Positions 52,201-64,000 of a stretch of DNA of 64,000 bases are shown piece after piece (within the stretch, counting starts at the first letter, position 1; every line of letters starts with the position of its first letter). Source of the stretch: Pithys albifrons albifrons (lineage: Eukaryota; Chordata; Aves; Passeriformes; Thamnophilidae); contig NC_092474.1 in assembly GCF_047495875.1 (NCBI RefSeq), positions 5,597,001 to 5,661,000 on the forward strand, given 5' to 3'. The notes below the pieces were generated by a model. That model saw only the letters and a program-made list of their open reading frames with translations, searched no databases and was not told the origin of the DNA. Both the position numbers and the translations under genes were made by a program.

Positions 52201-55200
52201 TCCAAATAAAACTGGTCTGTAAGTTGCTGATGCACATAAACCTCTGCCAGCTGTGAAATGAAACCATCTTACTCAAGCTCTCCTCTATGCACCTTTGGTT
52301 CTCTGGCTTTCAAATTTGTGCAAACATCAAACTGTAGAAAGCAAACTCAATGTGGTACAGTTCAAAAATAGATACAAGTCAATACCACTCACATTTTGCA
52401 AGAAAGCATTAGAGGCTTTCTCACTGACCTCTGACCAAAGGCTTGGGAAGGAAAAGCAAAATTTGGAAGATATGTTAAACTAAAATATATAAAAAAAAAC
52501 CCAAATCCAAACAGAGTCCCAACATTTTAGCATTAAATGCAGGTGAAGTTGCCACCTCACAATCCAGTACCTGGCTGCCAAATGTTCAGGGTTCCAATAG
52601 GATCAGAAGCATTTATATTTGCAGCTCTCACTGGTTTTCCAACTTGATAACCTAAACAGAGAAGGGTCAATCATGAACACTGTATAAAAATCTATAAGCA
52701 TTAGCATTGTTTTAACAGTAAATGTCATCAATCTTGTAGTAAATGATCAGACATCTCCACTGCCTTACTTTAAATAATCAATATCTATGCAACAAAAGCC
52801 TGAGAACCAATCCCTGCTGTTGGCAGTGCAGGAAGGCAGGAAGGGGAAGGTTGGCAACACAAGCAAGTATGAAAGACATATAAAACAGAATCACTGATAA
52901 TAATCTGCACAGTACATTTTATTTTCTTTTAATAAGCAAAATAAAGTTTTAATACCTGGATTCTCAAACAGCTCTTCTCCATCAGTACTCCTTAAACTTA
53001 GAAATTCGACTGTGAATCTCTGTGTCAGTATTTCTGGTAAAAGGAAAAAAATAAGACTTTACTTTTAAATGAGTAAATTAGCAAAAAAATATGGTGTAAA
53101 ATAGCAAAAAGTATGCTCCATGTAGGATACAAACTTCTGTCCTTCATTAGTAACAGAAGATTCAAAGTAATACAGATTAATGGAAATAACCCCCTTACTT
53201 TTCTTTCCACAGTCCAAGGTAAATTCTTTTTAAGTAGGATTAGTAGATAAGAGATTCTATCACAGAATTTACATGTTGAAGAAAAAAAATACAATAAAAA
53301 GACATTAAAACATGTCATGATACCTCCATCACATAAGCTTCCAAGGAAGACTGTGACATTTACTTGCTCAATGTTCTTGTCTTTGCAAATGAATGTATAA
53401 TGCTCTGCAAAAGTTACATTTTGACACAGAGCCTCAGCAGGATGAAGGCTTTCTGGCAGAAGGAGAAGAAAAAAAGCCATAATGAAAAGCATTCTAATTA
53501 GAAAGCTCTGCTACTGCAGCTCAAAAAGAACACATTAAAACCCTGGCAAAATTCTGGAAATTACAACATTCATCTTTTTGAGAATTGATTTTACTGCTTA
53601 AATGTGAAATGGTACAATCCCCCAAGTTTATTGATATTTTAACATCAGTGGTTTCAAGTCCATTTGCAGCCAAACCACTCCACAAGACACCAGCACTGGA
53701 CTCTACACCCCCAGCTGATGCCCTTTTCTGGACTGAGAACTCCCTCTGCTTTCATCCCATCCCTCCCAGGGAGCCAGCACTGCCCAGAAACACTCATTAG
53801 CTTGGATTCCATTAGTCCAATTTGTGCTAAATTATCCTCCATGGACTGGGAACCACTGAACTGCATCAGATATCTGCTGGAAAAGGCCCTTAAGAAGGGA
53901 CAACAACTTACAAACCAGAGAAATCCACATCTGCTTACAGCCTGCTCACCCCACTTACATCTTCATCCTGGAAATTTGTTTATTATTATAGTTGAGTTTT
54001 TTCTTCTCACGAATTAATTTTAATGTTAGATAAAGGACCTGATTTCCTGACCATTCTCGATATCTTTGTTTATTGTTATAGTTGAGGTTTATATTCTCAA
54101 AAATTAATTTTAATGTTAGATAAAGGATCTGATTTCTTGACCAACTTTAGATGAACTGGGGTAAATTAAATACTTTCTGTTTTGCAGGAAGCCAGTTTGC
54201 TTTTTCAGTGTTAGTTACCACACAAGACTCCTCCTAAGAATTGCAGCAGGTAAACATTTTAGGCATCAAAATAATCTATTGCATCTGTAGTCCAGGTTTG
54301 ATAAGAAACCTATTAATTAAATGGAAGACACATACCACTTTCAGTGATGAACTTGTCCCTGTCAGTGATGGTTCTATAGATGACACTTTGTTGGATGAAG
54401 TCTGGGAATGAAAACAAACAGACTTACTGTTTTCACAACATCCTTATTTTTATGAACATTGAGTAGAAAATTATTTTGAAAATTAATTTTGGTAAAGACC
54501 CAAACTGTTAAAGTAGTTTGAAAGCACAGCTAATTATCTCTGGGTCTTACAAAGGTAATACAGACCAACAAAATTAGACAATAATGGAGCATAAAATAAA
54601 ATGTCTTCATGCTGGTAATCATATTATCTCAAACCCCAGAATGACTCTTCCTAAGCAGATGCTTTTGTAATGCAGAATAACCACTTCTCGGTGATTCTCA
54701 AATGCTGATACTGCCCCCTCCTGACAGAAAAAGGGCTCTGCAAGTCTGAAAGTGGAAAATGGGAGAGATGCTGCTCTGTCACTGTAACCACAACCAGTAC
54801 GAGCCACCAGAAACAGGTAAATGGGAAACAAAGGCCAAACCCACTATTTCTTACATCCTAAATCTTGGGAAATAGGGGGACACTTCCTAAAAGGCCATCA
54901 GGAGCAGAACATCTCCAAATGCTGACCTACAGCCACCAGAGAACAAGATGTTACATGTGGCTGCTACACCAAGAGCCACAGGGTTTGTTCTGTTCTAGCA
55001 GCTCTGAGAAAGGTGACCCACATTCCCATGGGGATTTGGGAGCAATACCTGCAGTGCCCGTGTTGATCCTCACGGTGTGGGGCAGCCCCTCCTTGTAGGA
55101 CCCCAGACTGGTCAGGCATCTGATGTCAAAGTCCTGCAGAAAGGCCACGGGGGCGTTCCCAATACACTGCCCAGCCAGGGACTGCTGGGGGGGTACAAAA

Positions 55201-58200
55201 ATAACTGTGTTGGACCCTTTTCCAGCCCCCTCCTTTTCATTTAATGACTGAAATGCCCTAAATGTGCACAACAGCCTCACATGACACTTTGAGAAACAAG
55301 TAATCTGATGTTATCAAAACGTAGCAAAGGAGAGATGAAAATCTGAAAAGCACAGCTTTAGAAACAGTTTCCATGTACAGCTTGGCTTTACTCGAGTTTG
55401 TCAAAATAATCATAACCAAAGTGTCTCTAAAATACAAAAGGAATTTGAGGTATCACCAGATGACTGAGAGTCAAAGCCCACTATATTGCTCAACAGGGAA
55501 ACAAAAAAAATACAGAATATGGTAAGTCAAACTATTAACAAGATGCCAAGACTGCTTTTACCTCTTGAAATAATTAAAACATTACCATTTAAGGGGATGG
55601 GCACAGGGAAAAGGAAGAATAATGTTTTCTTTTAACAGTGATCTTGTGGGGTTTTTTGGTTTGGGTTTGGGGTTTTTTTGGTGAAAAATACATTCCACCA
55701 TTTCACAAGACCAAGTTGCTGAATCTGGTCACAAGGCCACAAGGAGTGTGATGAATGGAGAGGACTAAACAAACCAAGAGGAATCAAAAGCTCACAAAGT
55801 GCTTACCTGGGGAATGGTAAAATACTCATTTTCTTCAGTTATAATTGAATCTCCTTGTCTGTAACCAGTGAAAGGTCCCTCAGGGGAAGTTTGTAAAGAG
55901 ATCATAAAGGCATGAGCTTTGGGTGTAGAACTGCAAAGAAGTTTAGAAATTAAACAGTTCTTTATTCTCTACCTCACATAAATAATGACACATTTGCTTT
56001 CACATCCCATGTTGTCATGTAGTACCAATGACACTTCTCCATTTGCATTTAAAGTTCACACCCAAGATTCTAATTTCAAAAGAACTTTCACTATCAAACC
56101 AGGCTTATTTTTAGTGGCATGTCCAATGTGTGTGTTGAGAAAAGAAATTTGTTTAAGACTTACACAGAGCCATGATAAAAGTAGCCAAGAAAAGGTGTGT
56201 TGTCAAGAGAAGATTGTACACAAAGGAAGGGAAACCACTCCGGAGTGAATTCCATGGACTGGGAAGAGCAGAGCTGATCAAAAGGTGGGTTTACATCCCC
56301 ACCAAAAACTCCAGTGAAACATGATCCATTGAATAACTGCTGCAAGTCTGGAGTGCACTCCTGAAAGGAAAGGAATGGTCACTCTTTAGCACAGTATTGC
56401 ATTACCAGTGGCACTACAACTGTATTTACAGGTAAATCAAACAATTTTGGAGAGAGGTCACATTTACTATTAGAAACACTGGAAAATCCAAACAAGCTCT
56501 GTGGCCCACCCAGTCTGAAGCATTCAGTACCTTTCACTCCTCCCAGACAACAGAGAGAGTTTGGAAATTTTGAAAACACTTAATCAAAGTTTAATATGAA
56601 GTACCAGATCACAGCAACAGCGAACATCACACGCTCCAGCTGTCAAGTTACAAGGACAGGAGCCCAGGGGCTGGAATGCCTGGTTTGGGATGATAGTTGC
56701 ATTTTCTGTAATAGAATTAGATTAAGAAAAAGTCAGATCAAGTGGACTGAATTTCAAATAAACAGATCATGCACATTGCACTTTATTCTGGCTGTGAGGA
56801 ACCCTTTTTAAAAATTCCATTAATGATTATTCATCATCTCTTATTGCTGCCCAAACCTCTATAAAGGAGGGAAAGAACAGCCAAAGTGCTATTTCTTCTT
56901 TGACATGTCTAAACACTTACCTGAGACATTTCCTGTGAAGGAAGAGTTGGCAAATATTTCAGCTTGAATCAGGAGCTGTGCCAGCATCACTGAACCACGG
57001 CAGGCTAAAACCTGGAGTGTTTCCAGCACACAGAGGGGAGAGGGGCAGCACTCAGTGGCATTGGGCAAACACAACTCCAGATTCCTGGTCAAGGTTACAG
57101 TCACTTTGGAAATGTTCTGGAAAAATGCAGAATAAAGTTTTACAGCACTTTTGGCTCATATTAAATTGCTTTTAATTACACCATTCATGAGAAGTTGGAA
57201 TGAAGTGGAATAACAGGAGTTGGAGAGTGGAAGGACAAAGGGTTTGCCTCCAAGACATGCAAACAGTGAGGATATGAACTACATACAAAACTTTTTAAGG
57301 CATGAACAGAGGATAAGTTACCTCAGAAATCACATGCACAGAACAAGAGAAAAGAACAAACACCAAAAAGTGAATTTCAGTTTTTACAGCTACCTTCAGT
57401 CTAAAACTGAAGTGACTGCAGAACTGATAAAACCCCTAAGGAATTACAAAAAACACTGTATAAACCCACTACTTTTTTATTTCCAGTAGATCATTCCAGG
57501 AGACCTGAAACAGTCTCAAATGCTACAGCCAGCCAGGAAGGACAGGCAGTTCTGAAAAGGAGGAAAACAAGGGACCAGTATCAAAACTGCACCTCAGCAA
57601 ACTCAGCAAGGGCATCCCCACAAAGGGCTGTGTCCAGGAAAACAGGGAAGGGCAAGATATTCAAATGGGGTTGTTAGTACATTAACATTCTCCTGGTATT
57701 TCACTGACAGTTCAATCCTCCCCATTTTAGGAAAGAATCAGGACTTTACATACCATACCAGGTGTTACATCCAAATTCCAATCCCCAACTCTTTTACTCC
57801 CACTGCAATTTCCAAGTTGCAATTTTCCTATAGCAAAATAAAAGATTTAATGATTTAAACTACTATGTAGAAAAGACTGGGAATAAGAAGGACACTTAAA
57901 CTCCTTTGGTGCCTTCAGGTACACACACCCTCAGGCCCAGCTGACACTGAGTCAATGCAAATCACAGAATTCTTTTGGAGTTCCTATTTCAGTAACAATT
58001 AAAGCACTAAATTAAGTGCATTACCATCTCTCCTGTAGTTTTAGTGCCAAAATTAATAATTCAAACATATTTATTTACATATGGGGAGGAGAAGGGGGAA
58101 GTAAAGTGTTCTTACCTGTGTCTTCATCTATAGGACTTAAAATTATAGAAAAACTAACCCCTGAAGAATTTCCAAGAAAAAATGAATTGACTCTGGACCC

Positions 58201-59035
58201 TGACATGTGGATAAATGAAGGCCGAAAGACTGAAAAAAAAAAGAGAAAGAAACAAGTCTTAACATACACTGACTGAAAAAGGTAACATCTGTAAGACATA
58301 TTTAGGTCAATTGTTACATTCTTATAAATTGTCACAAATAGAAGAAAAATACACTGCAATGCCTCGTGCAGGGTTGTGTTTACATTCTTGCCAAGTGGGT
58401 TCACAGCAGCTTTCTATGCACAAATTCACATTTGTGAAGATGCTCATTAAACACGCAGTAAAATCCCATTACAGCAGGGGCTGCACCACTTCCAGTCCGT
58501 GCTGATATGCACAACTCAGACAACAACATTTCTCACTGAGTTCAGCTTATACTTTTTAATTCCTTGGGGCCATGACTTGTTCCAGGGTGGTCCTGCTACC
58601 CCTGATCCAGCCACTGCGGGCTCCTGCCCTCAGCATGTGGGCGCAGTGTCAATTTAGGGTTCCGAGCTGCGACTTTCGCTGCATTTTTGTTCACAAACTT
58701 TGCCAAGCTTGAAAGGCTCGATACAAGCAGCTCCACCTTCCCCCTCTGCGTCTCCCCCGTGCTGAGCAGCGGCAGAACCCCCAGAGCGAGCACATTCGTG
58801 TCTGGGCAGGGTCCCCAGGACCCCCAATCCCTGCGGAACCCTCAGGGATCCGTCACCTCCCCTCACGCCCGCCCGGGCGGGTCCTGCCGCAGATCGGCCC
58901 CATCCCCACACCCGCCGCCACTCCCCGCAGCCCCTCACGCCTTGACCCACCGGGGTCCCTGGAGCGCTGCCCGGGGCAGGGACCCGCCAGTAGCAGCAGC
59001 AGCAGCAGGAGCGCCCCGGGGCCAACAACTCCCAT
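49281..59035 (-). CDS. TCTN2: TCTN2, tectonic-2 (complete, 18 coding exons)
   Basis: Membrane protein of the MKS/B9 tectonic complex at the ciliary transition zone, the gate that controls which proteins enter the cilium. Needed for ciliogenesis and Hedgehog signalling; the human gene is linked to Joubert and Meckel syndromes. The 691-residue product (human 697) has a signal peptide ([16 protein letters not shown], residues 7-22), cysteine-rich tectonic domains with [17 protein letters not shown] near residue 173 and [17 protein letters not shown], many Asn-X-Ser/Thr sites, and a C-terminal membrane segment (about 667-681). Exons from 5': 58951-59035, 58116-58229, 57754-57827, 56921-57116, 56605-56705, 56164-56360, 55807-55930, 55049-55184, 54336-54401, 53324-53452, 52956-53033, 52571-52651, 52139-52250, 51660-51763, 51076-51232, 50300-50425, 50129-50217, 49281-49387. 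Phases agree throughout. Start ATG 59033-59035 has a strong GACGCCATGG context. Confidence 0.97.
51420..51453. repeat. Small perfect inverted repeat in a TCTN2 intron
   Basis: Arms TTTATCTGTT (51420-51429) and AACAGATAAA (51444-51453) with a 14-base loop. AT-rich, intronic between exons 51076-51232 and 51660-51763. Probably chance or a minor hairpin; no function is evident. Confidence 0.6.
53975..54154. repeat. 90-bp tandem duplication in a TCTN2 intron
   Basis: Two direct copies, 53975-54064 and 54065-54154, each beginning TTTGTTTATT and sharing AATTAATTTTAATGTTAGAT and AAAGGA.CTGATTTC. They differ at roughly one base in seven. AT-rich, non-coding, and 180 bases or more from the nearest exons (53324-53452 and 54336-54401). 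Confidence 0.9.
55647..55681. repeat. G/T-only low-complexity tract in a TCTN2 intron
   Basis: On the plus strand this stretch is made only of G and T: GTGGGGTTTTTTGGTTTGGG followed by more T and G runs. On the transcribed strand it reads as an A/C tract. It lies about 125 bases downstream of exon 55807-55930. No function is evident. Confidence 0.6.
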
Positions 59036-59450
59036 GGCGTCTACGGCGGCCGGCCCGCCGCCATCTTGCAGCGCCAGCGCGGCGCCATGGCAACGGGGAG
59101 GGCGGGGATCGCCATGGCAACGGGGAGGGCGGGGATCGCCATGGCAACGGGGAGGGCGGGGACTGCCATGGCAACGGGGAGGGCGGGGATCGCCATGGCA
59201 ACGGGGAGGTGCGTGGTCGCCATGGCAAGGAGGAGGGCGGGGGGGGATCGCCCTGGCAACAGAGAGGGGCGGGAGTCGCCATGGCAACAGAGAGGGCGGG
59301 GACCGCCATGGCAACGGGGAGGGCGGGAGTCGCCATGGCAACGGGGAGGGCGGGAACGGCCGCCCCTTCAGGGAAAAGGCGGGAAGCGCCGCTGCCTCAC
59401 GAAAGGCGGCCCGGGAAAAGATGGCAGAGGCTGAGCCGCCAAACAGTGAG
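59036..59450 (-). promoter_or_regulatory. TCTN2: TCTN2 CpG promoter with YY1 site and X-box-like array
   Basis: GC-rich region directly upstream of the TCTN2 start. 59057-59067 reads GCCGCCATCTT, i.e. AAGATGGCGGC on the gene strand, a textbook YY1 site about 22 bases from the ATG. From 59081 to 59342 follow ten units each holding an RFX X-box-like core (see repeat entry). A second YY1-like AAAAGATGGCAG lies at 59416-59427 on the plus strand. No TATA box is seen. RFX control of ciliary promoters is established knowledge; its use here is inferred. Confidence 0.65.
59081..59350. repeat. 27-bp minisatellite whose unit contains an X-box-like core, ten copies
   Basis: Ten copies of a core ending in CGCCATGGCAAC begin at 59081, 59108, 59135, 59162, 59189, 59216, 59247, 59275, 59302 and 59329. 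Seven of the nine steps are exactly 27 bases; the other two are 31 and 28. The rest of the unit is a GC-box-like GGGGAGGGCGGGG. Two copies (59275 and 59329) are GTCGCCATGGCAAC, a full match to the X-box consensus; most others have A for the first G. The half-site GGCAAC is perfect in nine of ten (59216 has GGCAAG). Because 27 is nine codons, several frames stay open through the array and give nonapeptide-repeat ORFs that are not genes. Confidence 0.95.
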
Positions 59451-59539
59451 GACTATACAAAAATTATCATGTTCTTTGGTGTTTATATGCTTTCCAAGTC
59501 TAATGGGCAAGAAGAGAGATTTAACCCCTGAAACAAGCA

Positions 59540-59938
59540 AGCTCTATGTGATGTCCATGTATTAGAGAAACAAGTCATTTGTTAGATTTGTCTTGTTAAA
59601 GTTTAGAGTTTGATTTGTGTCAGTGATCTCAGACCTAGGGGGAGGTTGACAAAGCCCGGGAAGAAGGAAGAGAAAGACTCAGCAGGGCACTGATTGGCAT
59701 GAGAACCATGAGAATCATTAACCATTAGAAGACAGAACAGAACTATTAACTTGCAGCCACTGAACACTGATTCCTGTTTGTTAAAATGTATAAATAGTGA
59801 AAAGTTTTGATAGTGGATGTGCTTGACTTGTGGAATGGCACTGAGCCTGTAGGCTTGTGCAACTCTGAAGTAAATAATCAATGTCTCTCTGAGTGTGTCA
59901 TTACTGGGCTTGTTGAACAACCAGGTAACAAATCCAAT
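59540..59938 (+). mobile_element. Possible solo LTR of an avian endogenous retrovirus
   Basis: The stretch has LTR-like layout on the plus strand: TGTTAGATTTGTCTTGTTAA near 59580, a TATA-like TGTATAAATAG near 59787, GAAGTAAATAATCAATGT (poly(A)-signal-like) near 59867, and an end GAACAACCAGGTAACA near 59931. No internal retroviral genes adjoin it. I could not find matching target-site duplications, so its limits are uncertain. It might instead be unrelated unique sequence. Confidence 0.4.
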
Positions 59939-60165
59939 TTTTGCAGACCCAGATGCACCACTGAGGAGCTCAGAGCCCACAGTGGGATCAGCAGTGACAT
60001 CCCACACGTCTGTCCCTGCCCTTCCTGCTCCACAGGGCTCATCCTCCCTCAGGCACCTCACCCAGAGCCACATCACACTGTTACACAACAGAACTGCCAA
60101 GAAAATCGTGTAGCTCACCCTGAAATATCCTATTAAAGCAGTATCTGGCCACAGTTGAAAAAAAC
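59939..60165. other. Intergenic sequence between the TCTN2 upstream region and GTF2H3 end
   Basis: No gene or clear repeat seen. A 196-codon minus-strand open frame (59603-60193) crosses this stretch and the LTR-like segment, but it has no recognisable homology and no coding support. Confidence 0.5.
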
Positions 60166-61284
60166 CAGGTTTTATTATAAAAGTTTTATACAAAGTAAAT
60201 TATAAATACAGCCCCCCCACAAAATTGCTTTTGGCAATCACAAAAGCTCACTTTGTACTCTGGCAAGCCTGGATAAAACTGGCACTAAAGCTGTTACAGT
60301 GACAAAACCTGATGGGAGTATCAAGACATGACAAATTCCTGTATCAACATTGAGAAGAAAAAAATTAGTCCTTTTCCATGTAGAAAACAATTCCTCTCTG
60401 TATTCCTTTCATGAAAAATGCAGTTACTAAAACAGGATAAACCTCCAAACTGTAGTTACTTTTCTGAGGGGGAGACTGTTTAGCTGTTGTCCTGCCATAA
60501 AATTCACCAATTCAAAAGTCTTTGCTCTTGTCAAAGGCCAGATGTAAACCCACACACACTGAAAAAAGTGTGCCTGCTGTCATATTATAACTACATCTTT
60601 TGTTTTCCAATTTCAATCTAAAATCTGAAAGACTTAGCAGTTAAGTCTGCATTTATTGATGTTATTTTAAACAAAGGGAGGCCTTTTTATTTACAAATGA
60701 GGAGATATCAAATTGAGAAAGAAGTACCACAAGGACAATACAGAGGAATATGAATACATGTGAGTGCACACGTAGGGCAATTAGCACCTTTTTATTCAAG
60801 TGGCTTCCAAACCATCTTGAAAATGTTGGCTCATTTATTTTGAAACTGATGCTGTTTCAGTCCAAAAATTGCCAGCAAGAAGCTGAAGTCCCTGAACAGC
60901 ATAACCCACAGTTCTGATCCTACACACTAGAAATGGTCATTCTTAACTTTACACCAACAAAACCAAGACAAAGCTTTCTTGTCTTTGAAAATAGAAACTT
61001 TGCAGTGGCCAGAACACCTTCAACTTCACAGGCTGTAACTTTTGATTCCTCGTACAGTTCAGAATTAGGATGTACAACAGCACAGGTTATATGGAAATAC
61101 AGTGATTTGTTACTTAAAGGGCTGCATAGAAGACATACCACTTAAATATTTATCCCCTAAGAAAAAAGTTATAGCACTTCATACAGTTTTCTTTCATATC
61201 CAATAAAAAGTGCCAGCAATTTGTCGAGTTGGTTCCATTTCATGGAATTACTGGAGGAGGTAATGATGTATTTACATTGTGTTG
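60166..61284 (-). other. GTF2H3: GTF2H3 3' UTR with likely distal poly(A) signal
   Basis: AT-rich sequence following the GTF2H3 stop codon at 61285-61287. AATAAA on the minus strand at 60171-60176 is a likely distal signal, with further copies near 60651, 60789 and 60835 that could give shorter forms. No open frame or repeat of note was found. Confidence 0.55.
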
Positions 61285-63796
<2,512 letters not shown>

Positions 63797-64000
63797 CTGA
63801 AACAGAGGAAAAGCAAAGTATTCATATTTTCTCTCTGCATATTTCTAAGTCTATTTAAATGTCCTTTCTGCCTTATGAGGTTTTTGTTGCTTTGCAATGC
63901 ACTAAGATAATTTCTTTCCTTCTCTTTTATGGTTAATTTCTTTAAGACAGTGATATGTTACACAGCTTAACTTGGTTTCAACTATACACTTCAACACAAC

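Noticed and set aside
59421..59531. Plus-strand frame starting MAEAEPPNSEDYTK with a good ATG context and a donor-like GTGAGG
   Set aside because: Too short and without homology that I recognise; could be exon 1 of a divergent non-coding transcript, but nothing in the sequence shows it.
58687..59565. Plus- and minus-strand open frames of up to 292 codons at the TCTN2 promoter, including nonapeptide repeats
   Set aside because: The 27-base period equals nine codons, so frames stay open automatically. They overlap TCTN2 exon 1 and its promoter and have no recognisable domain.
59603..60193. 196-codon minus-strand open frame between TCTN2 and GTF2H3
   Set aside because: No recognised domain; crosses an LTR-like segment and unique sequence, with no coding bias visible. 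Treated as chance.

Overview
This is ordinary vertebrate nuclear DNA, most likely from a bird and perhaps a songbird. It holds four intron-rich protein genes, all transcribed from the minus strand. In transcription order from the right they are GTF2H3 (5' end beyond the window), TCTN2, ATP6V0A2 and DNAH10 (3' end before position 1). The order and common orientation match human 12q24.31 read in reverse. A bird is suggested by compact genes and introns, few interspersed repeats, and repeats that are mainly CR1-type LINE 3' ends. No prokaryotic system, CRISPR array, tRNA or rRNA was seen.

The genes could be read exon by exon with in-phase splice junctions. 41-31725: DNAH10, 50 coding exons, 8,766 coding bases, exactly 2,922 residues, running from the start codon through AAA4 of the dynein motor. 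33433-47878: complete ATP6V0A2, 20 coding exons, 849 residues. 49281-59035: complete TCTN2, 18 coding exons, 691 residues. 61285-63796: the last 10 coding exons of GTF2H3 (727 coding bases). No reading frame is broken.

Between the genes lie short promoter and terminator regions. 31726-32500 separates the ATP6V0A2 poly(A) signal from the DNAH10 start and is filled by a 41-42 bp GC-rich minisatellite. 47879-49150 holds the ATP6V0A2 CpG-rich promoter, a GTAC-containing short tandem repeat, a TG/TA microsatellite and a CR1 fragment. 59036-60170 holds the TCTN2 promoter, a 27-bp minisatellite and a possible solo LTR.

The most interesting signal is at the TCTN2 promoter. Each unit of the 27-bp minisatellite contains a near-palindromic CGCCATGGCAAC core, which matches the RFX X-box of ciliary gene promoters, so about ten X-box-like sites stand in a row just upstream of a transition-zone gene. 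DNAH10, the other cilium-specific gene here, also has an X-box match 27 bp upstream of its start codon. The ATP6V0A2 promoter between them shows none. Function: DNAH10 and TCTN2 serve the motile axoneme and the ciliary gate, ATP6V0A2 acidifies Golgi and endosomes, and GTF2H3 is a TFIIH subunit.
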